64,000 bases of DNA from Astropecten irregularis (Eukaryota > Echinodermata > Asteroidea > Paxillosida > Astropectinidae): contig OZ020259.1 in the NCBI GenBank assembly GCA_963971285.1, positions 5,890,001 to 5,954,000 of the forward strand, given 5' to 3'. The position numbers and the translations under genes were made by a program. Every line of letters starts with the position of its first letter. Position 1 is the stretch's first letter. This document shows, one piece after another, positions 38,596-51,655 of the stretch. The notes under the pieces are model-generated. The model did no database searches, was not told the DNA's origin, and saw only the letters and a program-made list of their open reading frames with translations.

Positions 38596-39806
38596 TCAGT
38601 GAAAGTAGGGTACAACAGAAAGGGGATCTTTAACATAGATTTTATAATAAAGCATTGTAAGTTTAGGAAAATATTCAGTACCTTTAACGGAATTATTCAT
38701 GATAATGTATAGCCTGTACAGGTCTGTACTGTATGACTGTACATAGTATGCTGTGTGCAAAGTGTACAGTAATTCCATAGTGCACATGTCACAATTCGTC
38801 CATATGTTTTGTTGTTAAAATAAATTAACCTTTTGGATATATATGATCAACTCACAGGAATCTACCTTTCTAAAACAACAAACAAAAACAAACAAACAAA
38901 ACAAACAAAACAAAACAAGATGAATTCAAATACATTGTAAATTGAAAGACTAAAACAAATTAATTAAATTATTACCAAATTGTCTCATGTGTGCGAGTTT
39001 AAGTTGTGTGCATATTTCATGTACATGTATTTAAAGAACAATCGTTTAAAATCGTTTCTATAAAAAAAGAATGTTTTGTATTATTTAAGTTTTCTTAGTA
39101 TCTCAGTAATACTGTACTTATAGGCCTACACATAATGTACACTGTATATGAACAATACATGTATGGAAGAAATGTTCGTGATCAAAGTCCATAATTTATC
39201 AATTAAACAGATTAAAAGATATTTTCTCATTATCATAAAACAACACCCTTTGGATCTTTGTTTTCAACCTGTACTTGCCCTTCTAATACCCCGGCATTTG
39301 CATATTAATGATTAAAAAAAATTCCATTTTATTCCATTGTGATAGGCTCATATTCAATTGTATTTTAACAATCCATATTTTGTGACTCAGTACAAAATTC
39401 AATAAACTCACACATAGTGTACACGATGCGTTTACAGGCCGGGTTTCGTGTACGCATTCCAAGTTGGTTTTTCATTCCACTGAAAAAATGGATACAGATT
39501 TCAAATTGATTGTCTTTTGTTTTGTTTTTCTATCCTGTAATTTGTTCAGTTATCATTATTAATTAATATTTAACTACATAGTGCATGCTTAATAATTAAT
39601 GGTTTCCCTGTTGAATACAATTTATTGGAGTACTGTAAGTTTTTACCAGTACTGTTCAAACAGTTCTATGTGTGCATTGTGTGTGTATCTAGGTGATTTC
39701 TGCATGTTCTGATATTTCATATATTGACAGTGGATTAGAATTGGACATTTTGTTATTAATTAATTCATTCAATAGAATATTGAATTGAGATTGTTCTGTG
39801 TGTACA

Positions 39807-40201
39807 CAGGGCTCGAAATAATAAGACCATGGACAGAGTCTAGTGATTTCAGTGTCGGTCTTGTAAAGTGTGTACCGCACTAGTCCGGCTGTCTAGTGAT
39901 TTTGGTTTCCTTGCATAAATACTGCTCCGCGCTCATGACGTCACATTCAGAAGTTCGGACAAACAAGTCGCACGTGGCGCCATTATTACCTTACACGTAA
40001 ACGTTGTGATATTTGTCCGAACATCCGGGTAACTATAGCTGTCGATATAAAGGGCATATTTTATAAATAGCTCGATTGCAGAGCCCTATTAAAATGCTGC
40101 CTAAATTGATGATTTTTGACACAATATTGCATGCAATTTATACTGTTTGGCTATGTTCATGAATGCCATGCAGGTTTTTTTTTCACGAAATTGGAGCCCC
40201 G
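39807..40201. mobile_element. GGGCTCGAAAT-ended element with an inserted 174-bp block
   Basis: Host halves match 22768-23046. The block 39917-40090 (starting aaatactgctccgcgctcat) has no counterpart there and resembles the element at 12701-13039. Confidence 0.7.
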
Positions 40202-40229
40202 GTGCATGTACTGCACATGCTGTACAGTA

Positions 40230-40466
40230 CAGGGGCCAATTTCATAGAGCTGCTTAAGCAGAGAATTTGCTTACCGGTAAGCATGAAAAGTCTTCCTTGA
40301 TCAAACAGCATTACCAAACAAATCTTCATGCGACTTGTATTTGGCCATTGTTTGCTGAGCATAACATTCACAAGGAGCTTTGGCTGGCATACTGATTTTA
40401 TTCACCAAGGTTTATGGTGCTTAAGCACATTTTGGTGCTTAAGCAGCTCTATGAAATTGGCCCCTG
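40230..40466. mobile_element. CAGGGGCCAATTTCA foldback element, ttaagcag subfamily
   Basis: Ends caggggccaatttcatagag and the exact complement. The interior (cttgatcaaac, cataacattcacaaggag) differs from the 245-bp subfamily. Confidence 0.8.
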
Positions 40467-40998
40467 GTCTTTACCATATAATATGCTGCTATAATGAAAT
40501 CCTGCTATATTGAACATTTGGCAGTACCAAACATCATCCTTGGCTCCCAGATTTTGGGTACAAAACACACAGAATACCAAAGCGTCTGCGATGTAATAAA
40601 CAATATCTGTGGATTCGGTCGTGTTTGATATATAAAAAACAGCTGCTTTCCACTGTACACAAATGACATGCGTGTAACTGTAATGTGCGCATTATATGTT
40701 CAGTATGTGATATGTGTACACGTACAATAATGTACATTAGTATGTGTACATTGCATCATGCTGTGTATAATTCTGGCTCCTTTACATTTTAAATACTGTC
40801 AAACATGTTAAATACTGTCAAACATGTAGGCCTATGTATACATGTACATTATTTGATGATGATCGCTTCTCCTGTCTATCATCATGTTCTATCACTGTAC
40901 ATATTAATATGCCCACATGTGATGTACACATACTATGCACTGTACAATACAGTCAGATGAATTTTCTAATTCAACCACGGATTCTTTGGGGACACCAG

Positions 40999-41132
40999 GG
41001 GCCGAGTTCACTAACGCTTTGCGATCATCGCTACAGCCCAAACCTATCGCTAAACGGTATCGATACATTTTCCGTTTAGCGATGGATTTGGGCTTTAGCG
41101 ATGACCGCAAAGCGTTAGTGAAATCGGTCCCA
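40999..41132. mobile_element. 134-bp palindrome with CAGGGGCCGAGTTCA ends
   Basis: Arms actaacgctttgcgatcatc and gccc-x-aacc/atcgctaaac. Only the terminal motif is shared with the CAGGGGCCAATTTCA elements. Confidence 0.75.
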
Positions 41133-41417
41133 GGTACAATAGCTTTAATACTACATTTCTTGTTATCAAACATTTGGACTGGACTTTGCTACACTTTGGC
41201 CTTACACAGTGTGTTATCAAGCTGAATGTTTACAGTGCTTGGGACACTGCTTGCAATGTAGGACCTACATTTAAATTTATGTAATGTTCAGCATAAAACA
41301 TTTTCCATTACCTGGGACTTACAGATCTGAACGAAACAAACTAGACTCGCGCGTGAGGTGCGCGGAGGAAAAAATTTAAATTATTAGTAGCTAGGGAGCG
41401 GGTGGCTAGCGCGCATT

Positions 41418-41775
41418 AGCGCGCGGGCTTTATTTTCTTTATAAAAAGCGGCCGAAATACTTCACACACAGGGCAGTCCCACGCACCTAGCGCGCAGGCT
41501 TTATTTTCTTTATAAAAGCGGCCGCAATACTTAACACACAGGGCAGTCCCACGCACTCCACGCACCTAGCGCGCGGGCTTTATTTTCTTTATAAAAAGCG
41601 GCCGAAATACTTAACACACAGGGCAGTCCCACGCACTCCACGCACCTAGCGCGCGGGCTTTATTTTCTTTATAAAAAGCGGCCGCAATACTTCACACACA
41701 CAGAGCAGTCCCACGCACTCCACGCACCTAGCGCGCGGGCTTTATTTTCTTTATAAAAAGCGGCCGCAATACTTC
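41418..41775 (+). repeat. 80-bp tandem array, left arm (five units)
   Basis: Each unit contains gcgcgcgggctttatt, TTTATAAAAAG, GCGGCCG and cagtcccacgcac. The first unit lacks 9 bp. The inverse array of four units is in the right arm. Confidence 0.9.
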
Positions 41776-41975
41776 ACTTGTTGGATCGACGAACCAATCA
41801 ACACCAGCGGAATGGATTGAGCTTTCTGTCTTCTACATGTTGGTCGGCCAATAGGCGACCTGTATAATCAGGACAACGACGTGCTTGGAGCGGCATCACA
41901 AAGGATTTCTTGAAGCTGCTCGAAACATTGCGACAGTAGTCACGCCCATTCAGACCGTGTTTTTCTCCCAGGCTA

Positions 41976-42113
41976 GTTTTATTTCAACTTTTCTCCCCGA
42001 CTATAGTTTTATTTCAACTTTTCTCCCAGACTATAGTTTTATTTCAACTTTTCTCCCAGACTATAATTTTATATTAACTTTTCTCCCAGACTATAGTTTT
42101 ATTACAACTTTCA
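41976..42113 (+). repeat. Short 30-bp array, left arm
   Basis: About 4.5 units of agttttatttcaacttttct, then cccagactat. Confidence 0.9.
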
Positions 42114-42866
42114 GTCTGCCGGAGAGAAGCTCCAGGATCTGAGGAAGCATTTATTTCGATCGTTTATTTCAGATGAATGTAGTAGAATAACTAATTCTTA
42201 AAGTTTTCATATTCTCTATTTAAATTTTGGTTTGTAAAATTTGTTGACTATGCAATGTCCCGACTCCCGTCGTCATCAACCAAAAGGACAAACGATCATT
42301 ACTATATTATGAAATAATAAACTTCATGGACCTCGTGGTTATTAGATGCGGCACATATGCCTTTTCACACGACATTGAAAATCTCTCAACCATTGAGAAA
42401 TTCTCTCATGGGTCTTGACTCTGGACTTCGGTCAAAATCTCTCAAGAACTCACCGGGGTTCGGCGCAACGCTGGCACGCCTGTCTGGCATTCCAAACTCT
42501 TTATTTCAGATCGAGCCTCGGGCTTATTTCAGTTTTTTGTTACACGATTACTATAGCAACACTGTTTCTAAGATACTGGAGCGTACCATGCCAGTCAAGA
42601 GCGCCAAGGCCAACGAAAGATGAATATATCAATTTATGACTGGTCGTATCTGATCCGCCCTTGTTGGATTGACGAACCAATCAACACCAGCGGAATGGAT
42701 TGAGCTTTCAGTCATAATAATAGGCCTACATGTTGGTCGGCCAATAGGCGACCTGTATAATCACGACAACAACATGCTTGGAGCGGCATCACAGAGGATT
42801 TCTTGTAGCTGCACGAAACATTCCGGCAGTAATCACGCCCAGTCAACCGTGTTTTTCTCACAGGCT

Positions 42867-44344
42867 AGTTTTATTTTATCTTTTCTCCCCGACTTTAGTT
42901 TTATTTTAACTTTTCTCCCCGACTATAGTTTTATTTCAACTTTTCTCCCCGACTATAGTTTTATTTTAACTTTTCTCCCAGACTGTAGTTTTATTTAAAC
43001 TTTTCTCCCAGACTATAGTTTTATTTTAACTGTTCTCCCAGACTATAGTTTTATTTTAACTTTTCTCCCAGACTATAGTTTTATTTTAACTTTTCTCCCA
43101 GACTTGTTTTATTTTAACTTTTCTCCCAGACTATAGTTTTATTTCAACTTTTCTCCCAGACTATAGTTTTCTTTCAATCTTTCTCCCAGACTATAGTTTT
43201 ATTTCAACTTTTCTCCCCGACTATGTTTTATTTCAACATTTCTCCAAGACTATAGTTTAATTTCAACTTTTCTCCCAGACTACAGTTTTATTTTAACTTT
43301 TCTCCCAGACTATAGTTTTATTTCAACTTTTCTCCCCGACTATAGTTTTATTTTAACTTTTCTCCCAGACTGTAGTTTTATTTCATCTTTTCTCCCAGAC
43401 TTTATTTTTATTTCAACTTTTCTCCAAGACTATAGTTTAATTTCAACTTTTCTCCCAGACTACAGTTTTATTTTAACTTTTCTCCCAAACTATAGTTTTA
43501 TTTCAACTTTTCTCCCAGACTATAGTTTTATTTTAACTGTTCTCCCAGACTATAGTTTTATTTTAACTTTTCTCCCAGACTATAGTTTTATTTTAACTTT
43601 TCTCCCAGACTAGTTTTATTTAAACTTTTCTCCCAGACTACAGTTTTATTTCAACTTTTCTCCAAGACTACAGTTTTATTTGAACTTTTCTCCCAGACTA
43701 TAGTTTTATTTCAACTTTTCTCCCAGACTGTAGTTTTATTTAAACTTTTCTCCCAGACTACAGTTTTATTTCAACTTTTCTCCAAGACTATAGTTTTATT
43801 TCAACTTTTCTCCCAGACTAGTTTTATTTTAACGTTTCTCCCAGACTACAGTTTTATTTCAACTTTTCTCCAAGACTATAGTGTTATTTCAACTTTTCTC
43901 CCAGACTATAGTTTTATTTCAACTTTTCTCCAAGATTTTAGTTTTATTTGAACTTTTCTCCCAGACTACAGTTTTATTTGAACTTTTCTCCCAGACTATG
44001 GTTTTATTTCAACTTTTCTCCCAGACTGTAGTTTTATTTTAACTTTTCTCCCAGACTGTAGTTTTATTTTCACTTTTCTCCAAGACTATAGTTTTATATA
44101 AACTTTTCTCCAAGACTAGTTTTATATAAACTTTTCTCCCAGACTATGATTTTATTACAACTTTTCTCCCAGACTGTATTTTTATTTCAACTTTTCTCCC
44201 AGACTGTAGTTTTATTTTCACTTTTCTCCCAGACTAAAATTTTATTGCCACTTTTCTCTCAGACTATAGTTTTATTTCAACTTTTCTCCCAGACTATAAT
44301 TGTATTGCAACTTTTCTCCCAGATTATAGTTTTATTACAACTTT
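42867..44344 (+). repeat. Long 30-bp array, left arm (about 49 units)
   Basis: Same unit as the short array, with occasional 25-bp units. Open frames of a 10-residue repeat come from the 30-bp period and are not thought to be coding. Confidence 0.93.
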
Positions 44345-44683
44345 CAGTCTGTCGGAGAGAAGCTCCAGGAACTCAGGAAGCATGAATGTCGTAGAATAAC
44401 TAAGGTTTAATATTCTCTATTTAAATTTTGGTTTGTAAAATGTGTTGACTTTGCAATGTCCCGTCGTCATCAACCAAAAGGACAAGACGATCATTACTAT
44501 TATGAAATAGTAAACTTCACCTCGTGGTTATAAAGATGCGGCACATAGCACTTTTCACATGAAATGCACATCGGCTGTGTTATCTTTAGTTGGGAGAATT
44601 GAGATTTTGAGAATTGAGAATTAAGATTCCCATATACATGTAATAGATTTATCCGCGGAGGAGATATATAATAATAATGCAAA

Positions 44684-44855
44684 CAATTTATTACCCTTCA
44701 ACCACGCTGATAAGCACTTCACTAAGTGCCTTTGAGCACATTTTTATGAAAAAAGCATGCGCTAGCTCAGGTGGGATTCAAACTCACGACCTCCTGCTTA
44801 CTAGTACACATGTACAGTGCAGATGCCATACCTGCTAGGCACCAAGCTAGCTGGG
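44684..44855 (-). mobile_element. SINE, third type, in the left arm of the foldback
   Basis: Complement of the element at 47932-48142; B box on the minus strand (GAGTTTGAATCCCAC). Confidence 0.7.
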
Positions 44856-45452
44856 GGTCAGTAGAGTGAATCGCAGAGTGGTGCTTTGTTATATTTTACG
44901 TGTGCAAAGGCACTCAATGAACTTATTGAAGTGCTTATCATTATCAACGTGGTTTAAGAGCAATGTTGTATGCATTTATATTCCCATACATGTGCAACGT
45001 GTACTCAGTATGCAGTAGCATAGTCAAAGGCGCCTGAATAAAAAATAGGTCAGCGCGTATTCACGCACAACGCGCTTCTTGGCCAGGTTCAGACCGTACC
45101 CTACATACAATGTTCATGTTTTATATTGAAATTAGGGTTAGGTTAATTTGTAGTACACGGTTTAAGGCCTAATGGTGAAATACGCGCAGTATAGTAGTTC
45201 ACACACGACGCGCTAGCGCTGTATACACTAGCATCAGACAAGGTAGGCCAGGGCCGGCTGGCAGTAGGGGCCTAGCCTACGGCACACAAAATGTAGGCCT
45301 AAATATCATGACACAAAGTGCCTCGTGTACGTTTCATTTAATTAACTCAAATCCCGTTTTTATTCGGGAAATCAAATCAAATGTTTGCTAAAACTTGCTT
45401 TATTCTCTCTCTTGTCTCTTGAAGTCACGGTCCATTCATGGATTTACGTCCC

Positions 45453-47268
45453 AGATTTCGTAAATCCTTTTTAATTTTAGGGTAGCAGCGGCCTATGTAT
45501 GTATCAAATACTTTGGGTAACAAATAATACGCTGAATTTCAACAAGACTATATTAATCATTATGGATCTTTCAACTTGTATATAAACGACCGAGGAAAAC
45601 ATACCCATTAATTCTACGCCAAGATTCTCTCTAAATAAGAACAATTGCTTGTTAATCAATTATTTTTTGATACATGTAGTGATTGGATAAAGTAAAATTC
45701 GAACGATTATGTTGTGTTGTGTTCCCCCTTATTGTACTAATTACGATCACAGTTAAGGAGTACTTGAGTCAAGATGATTCACCCTGCCTGATACATGTTT
45801 AAAAAATAATGCTATCCAACACAAGTAAGCTTATTCTTGTATGAATTTTCTATGATTGTCAAGTCTGACACACATACCAGAAAACTGCTACAATGTAATA
45901 CATTTTAGGGCAGGAGAGCAGCTGGTTCTCCAAAAACAATATAATATAATGTCCACGCGGCTAGCGCGCGGGCGAGTTGTCAGGCCTACTTACTGGTGTA
46001 GCCTTCATTCAAGACGCGATAGTGAACAAAATGTCTCGCTTACACAAGAAGTGGGTTGTCATCGGCCCGTTGGCTGTTTTGCTTTTCACCACGCTGAAGA
46101 AAAGTGACAAACTCATGACCTTATTCCAATCCCCGATTAATAAGTAATATTAATTAATTCATGTGGGATAGACGTTTAAAACATGACGAGACAATTCTCA
46201 TACACAAAAAAAAAAAAAAGTGAGTCACCGTATAACATTGACAGTCATTATTTTGGAGAAACTATACCACCGGTTCTTCTCATAAACACACTCTCACAAA
46301 AGAGGTTACATGGCGTCTCCGCAAACCTTCCTTATTTTACTCCCAACTCTGCTTGGAGTTCTACTTCTTATATTGTTTCATTCAGATTTTAAACAATATT
46401 CAATATGCCTCAGACCGAACCAGAGGCGTACAATTGGAACCTCCTTCCCTTTTATAGGACTGTAGTAATTAACATTTGGATAGGTCTGTTTCGATCCGCT
46501 TCTATTTTTATTGGTGGCTGTAATTGCCAACAATTTTGTCCATGTGCTTATAAGTTTTGGGTCATCGGCAATCCTTTTTCACGGCAATCCTTATGCTTAG
46601 AGGGAGTTAGAGCTGCAGTTTTGTAGTGTGCGAGCACAATATTCTTCATGCACTACATACGTAAGTGTAGGGTAGCCTACCCGTAGGCGCGGCCTATGCG
46701 CAAGGCCTGTGAACACCGGCCCGGCCAGCTAGCATGCAATGTACTTTACAGTGTACATTTGTGTACATGTTTATGGCGTATGTCGACATACTGTATCCAT
46801 AGGACATGTACTGAACTTCCCTACAAAATAAATGTAATACTATGTTGTCGCGTCTGACCTCTGACCTGTGGCAAGCCGGTAATAAATGACACGGTGCGCT
46901 GACCTTTTTGTCAACTGCTGAGCTGAGCTAAATAAAGTATATGTACACGGTTTAATAAGTATCACTATCGGTTCATAATCATTAATACTTGTACACTGTA
47001 TATGTACATGTACATACATGTACATTACGGTACATTTACAAATGAAGGGTATCCTATGGGTCATTAAGTAATGACATTTTCCGATTCACGAATAGGTGTA
47101 TTTTCATTTGAGATCCAACAGAATAATTTGATATTGAAGTATTTACATGAAAAAGTGTGAACAAAAGACAAAAGAGAAATTGGAATTAAAATCGAATTGG
47201 GACAAAAACATGAATGTAACTAAATTTCGGTATGCATACTGAGCTTATCAATTCATTCATTTTGATAT
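45453..47268. other. Spacer of the giant foldback
   Basis: Unique 1.8 kb between the arms, A/T-rich, with a poly-A run at about 46,206. No conserved protein and no inverted arm sequence was recognised. Confidence 0.7.
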
Positions 47269-47931
47269 GGGACGTAAATCCATGAATGGACCGTGACTTC
47301 AAGAGAGAATAAAGCAAGTTTTAGCAAACATTTGATTTGATTTCCCGAATGGAAACGGGATTTGAGTTAAATAAATGAACCATACACGAGGCACTTTGTG
47401 TCATGATATTTAGGCCTACATTTTGTGTGCCGTAGGCTAGGCCCCTACTGCCAGCCGGCCCTGGCCTATCTTGTCTGATGCTATGTATACAGCGCTAGCG
47501 CGTCGTGTGTGTACTACTGCGCGTACTTCACCATTAGGCCTTAAACCGTGTACTACCGTAGAGCTATATTAAATTAACCTAACCCTAACCCTAATTTCAA
47601 TATAAAACATGAACATTGTATGTAGGGTACGGTCTGAACCTGGCCAAGAAGCGCGTTGTGCGTGAATACGCGCTGACCTATTTTTTATTCAGGCGCCTTT
47701 GACTATGCTACTGCATACTGAGTACACGTTGTAGATGTACATGTACACTGTACATGTACATGATATGTATGTGTATCATAATATAAATGCATACAATATA
47801 TTGCTCTTAAACCACGTTGATAATGATAAGCACTTCAATAAGTTCATTGCCTTTGAACACGTTAAAAAATCAAGCGCTATTTCAATTGAAATAACAAAGC
47901 ACCACTCTGCGATTCACTTTACTGATCCCCA

Positions 47932-48142
47932 GCTAGCTTGGTGCCTAGCAGGTATGGCATCTGCACTGTACTAGTAAGCAAGAGGTCGTGAGTTCGAATC
48001 CCACCTTATTTATTATTTCTTTCTTTCTTTCTTATTTTTTTATTTTTGGTTTACCTGAGCTAGCGCATGCTTTTTTCATATGTGCTCAAAGGCACTTAGT
48101 GAAGTGCTTATCAGCGTGGTTGAAGGGTAATAAATTGTTTGC
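47932..48142 (+). mobile_element. SINE, third type, in the right arm of the foldback
   Basis: A-box-like gcctagcaggtatggc, B box GAGTTCGAATCCC. It carries about 48 bp of T-rich sequence (about 48006-48053) that is absent from its left-arm partner. Confidence 0.7.
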
Positions 48143-48526
48143 ATTATTATATATCTCCTCCGCGGATAAATCTATCACATGTATATGGGAATCTTAATTC
48201 ACAATTCTCAAAATCTCAATTCTCCCAACTAAAAATAACAAAGCCTGCATTTCATGTGAAAAGTCCTATGTGCCGCATCTTAGTAACCACAAGGTGAAGT
48301 TTACTATTTCATAATAGTAATGATCGTCTTGTCCTTTTGGTTGATGACGACGGGAGTCGGGACATTGCATGGTCAACAAATTTTACAAACCAAAATTTAA
48401 ATAGAGATTATTAAAACTCAGTTATTCTACGACATTCATCTGTCCTAATAGGCGGGTGAAATAAACGATGTAAATAAATGCTTCCTGAGTTCCTGGAGCT
48501 TCTCTCCGGCAGACTGAAAGTGATAT

Positions 48527-48988
48527 AATACTATAAAGTCTGGGAGAAAAGTTGCAATAAAATTATAGTCTGGGAGAAAAGTTGAAATAAAACTATATTC
48601 TTGGAGAAAAGTTAAAATAAAACTATATTCTGGGAGAACAGTGAAAATAAGACTATATTCTGGGAGAAAAGTTGAAATAAAAATAAAGTCTGGGAGAAAA
48701 GTTGAAATAAAACTATAGTCTGGGAGAAAAGTTGAAATAAAACTATAGTCTGGGAGAAAAGTTGAAATAAAACAAGTCTGGGAGAAAAGTTGAAATAAAA
48801 CTATAGTCTGGGAGAAAAGTTGAAATAAAACAAGTCTGGGAGAAAAGTTAAAATAAAACTACAGTCTGGGAGAAAAGTTAAAATAAAACTATAGTCTGGG
48901 AGCAAGTTTAAATAAAACTAAAGTCTGGGAGAAAAGTTAAAATAAAACTATAGTCGGGGAGAAAAGTTAAAATAAAACTAGCCTGGGA
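48527..48988 (-). repeat. 30-bp array, right arm, inner
   Basis: About 15-16 units of tctgggagaaaagttgaaa with taaaactatag, the complement of the left-arm unit. The left counterpart has about 49 units. Confidence 0.92.
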
Positions 48989-49727
48989 GAAAAACACGGT
49001 CTGACTGGGCGTGACTACTGCCGCAATGTTTCGAGCAGCTACAAGAAATCCTTTGTGATTCCGCTCCAAGCATGTTGTTGTCGTGATTATACAGGTCGCC
49101 TATTGGCTGACCAACATGTAGGCCTATTATTATGACAGAAAGCTCAATCCATTCCGGTGGTGTTGATTGGTTCGTCAATCCAACAAGGGCGGAACAGACA
49201 CGGCCAGTCATAAATTGATACATGTATATTCATCTTTCGTTGGCCTTGGCGCTCTTGACTGGCATGGTACGCTCCAGTATCTTAGAAACAGTGTTGCTAT
49301 AGTAATAGTGTAACAAATAACTGAATGCCCGATGCTAGATCTAGCCCGATGCTAGATCTGAAATAAAGAGTTTGGAATGCCAGACAGGCGTGCCAGCGTC
49401 GCCCAGAACCCCGTGAATCCTTGACAGATTTTGACCGAAGTCCAGAGTCAAGACCCATGAGAGAATTTCTCAATGGTTGAGAGATTTTTAATGTCCTGTG
49501 AAAAGGCATTATGTGCCGCATCTTAATAACCACGAGTTGAAGTTTACTATTTCATCATAGTAATGATCGTTTTGTCCTTTAGGTTGATGACGACGGGACA
49601 TTAAACCTTAGTTATTATTAGAGAATATAAAACCTTAGTTATTCTTCGACATTCATCCGTATAGGCGGGTGAAATAAACGATGTAAATGCTTCCTGAGTT
49701 CCTGGAGCTTCTCTCCGGCAGACTGAA

Positions 49728-50353
49728 CGTTGCAATAAAATTATAGTCTGGGAGAAAAGTTGAAATAAAATTACAGTCTGGGAGAAAAGTTGAAATAAAA
49801 CTTTAGTCTGGGAGAAAAGTTTAAATAAAACAAGTCTGGAGAAAAGTTAAAATAAAACACTATAGTCTGGGAGAAAAGTTGAAATAAAACAGGTCTGGAG
49901 AAAAGTTGAAATAAAAATATAGTCTGGGAGAAAAGTTGAAATAAGACAAGTCTGGAGAAAAGTTGAAATAAAACTATAGTCTGGGAGAAAAGTTAAAATA
50001 AAACTATAGTCCGGAGAAAAGTTGAAATAAAACTATAGTCTGGGAGAAAAGTTGAAATAAAACAAGTCTGGAGAAAAGTTGAAATAAAACTATAGTCTGG
50101 GAGAAAAGTTGAAATAAAACAGGTCTTGAGAAAAGTTGAAATAAAAATATAGTCTGGGAGAAAAGTTGAAATAAAACAAGTCTGGGAGAAAAGTTGAAAT
50201 AAAACTATAGTCTGGGAGAAAAGTTGAAATAAAACAGGTCTGGAGAAAAGTTGAAATAAAACTATAGTCTGGGAGAAAAGTTGAAATAAAACAAGTCTGG
50301 GAGAAAAGTTGAAATAAAACTATATGGTCGGGGAGAAAATTTCAAATAAAACT
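49728..50353 (-). repeat. 30-bp array, right arm, outer
   Basis: About 22 units, many shortened (aacaagtctggagaaaag). The left counterpart has only about 4.5 units. Confidence 0.92.
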
Positions 50354-50630
50354 AGCCTGGGAGAAAAACACGGTCTGACTGGGCGTGACTACTGCCGCAA
50401 TGTTTCATGCAGCTACAAGAAATCCTTTGTGATGCCGCTCCAAGCATGTCGTTGTCCTGATTATACAGGTCGCCTATTGGCCGACCAACATGTAGAAGAC
50501 AGAAAGCTCAATCCATTCCGCTGGTGTTGATTGGTTCGTCGATCCAACAAGGGCGGATCATATACGACCAGTCATAATATATTCATCTTGCGTTGGCCTT
50601 GGCGCTCTTGACTGGCATGGTACACTCCAG

Positions 50631-51364
50631 TATAAATAGGGGCTCCAACTCCGGAATTTTTCGTCGAGGTTTACTCCTGAAGCCTTTTCCAAGAATAGAT
50701 GAATTGCCGCAAGACAGAAAGAAATCGACACCAATGAATCTGACACTGTTGTTTCATGCTTGCCCACGAAATTATGATTAAAGCGAATTTTTGGGTGACT
50801 TTAAGGGGCTGTCCCCTACAAACACACCACACGCGCAACTTAAGAAATCACTTTTTGCAGCCTTACACATCCTACACTTCAAACCTTTTGCACTCAAAAT
50901 TATGGTTAAATCCTGCTGGACTAGACTCTCGCACTAATACTAATTTAAATTCGGACAGGTTAGTCAAATTTTCAATCCTCTTCGTCCCCAGTTTAAGAAA
51001 ATCCAGCACGATATCTCAACTTCATTCATACCAGAATGTGGGTTTTATGGGGTTGGTTGGTGGAACCGGGAACCTTTTAAAAAAAGTGCCTATCGGCAAG
51101 CATCTAAGAAAATTCGGCAACCGATTAAAATAAAATTGAGAGGGCCGGTTTTACAAAGACTAGCCCATTCTTAAGAAGCAAAACCAACCGTATCGGTCTT
51201 CCTTTTCGTAATCAATTGGGTGGGGAAGTATCTGGGAAGATTGTGGATTGCCGGGAACAGCCGAGAATAAAATAGTTTTCTTTTGTACAGAAAATAATAC
51301 CCATAACAAGCGGGGAGAATCCGCAGCTGTTCTTAGCTGCTTCGTGGAACAGGCACGGCATAGG
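50631..51364 (+). other. Right-arm-only segment of the foldback, with a TATA-like start
   Basis: TATAAATAGG at 50631 marks where the right arm leaves the sequence of the equivalent module (compare 49268-49300). The next 730 bp have no counterpart in the left arm. A 125-codon frame (50756-51133) resembles nothing known. Confidence 0.5.
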
Positions 51365-51655
51365 CATTGCTGCCGGTTTTATAAAGAAAATAAAGCCCGC
51401 GCGCTAGGTGCGTGGAGTGCGTGGGGCTGCTCTGTGTGTGAAGTATTGCGGCCGCTTTTTATAAAGAGAATAAAGCCCGCGCGCTAGGTGCGTGGAGTGC
51501 GTGGGGCTGCTCTGTGTGATAAGTATTTCGGCCGCTTTTTATAAAGAAAATAAAGCCCGCGCGCTAGGTGCGTGGAGTGCGTGGGACTGCCCTGTGTGTT
51601 AAGTATTGCGGCCGCTTTTTATAAAGAAAATAAAGCCCGCGCGCTAATGCGCGCT
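51365..51655 (-). repeat. 80-bp tandem array, right arm (four units)
   Basis: Complement of the left-arm array: ttataaagaaaataaagccc, then gcgcgctaggtgcgtgg. Differences such as ctgctctgtgtg distinguish units. Confidence 0.9.

Noticed and set aside
42867-44385. Repeat proteins with the period FISTFLPDYS
   Set aside because: A consequence of the 30-bp unit; frames break at the 25-bp units and flanks have no gene signals.
50756-51133. 125-codon frame with TATAAATAGG upstream
   Set aside because: No recognisable domain, odd composition, and it lies in a right-arm-only segment that may be a polishing artefact.
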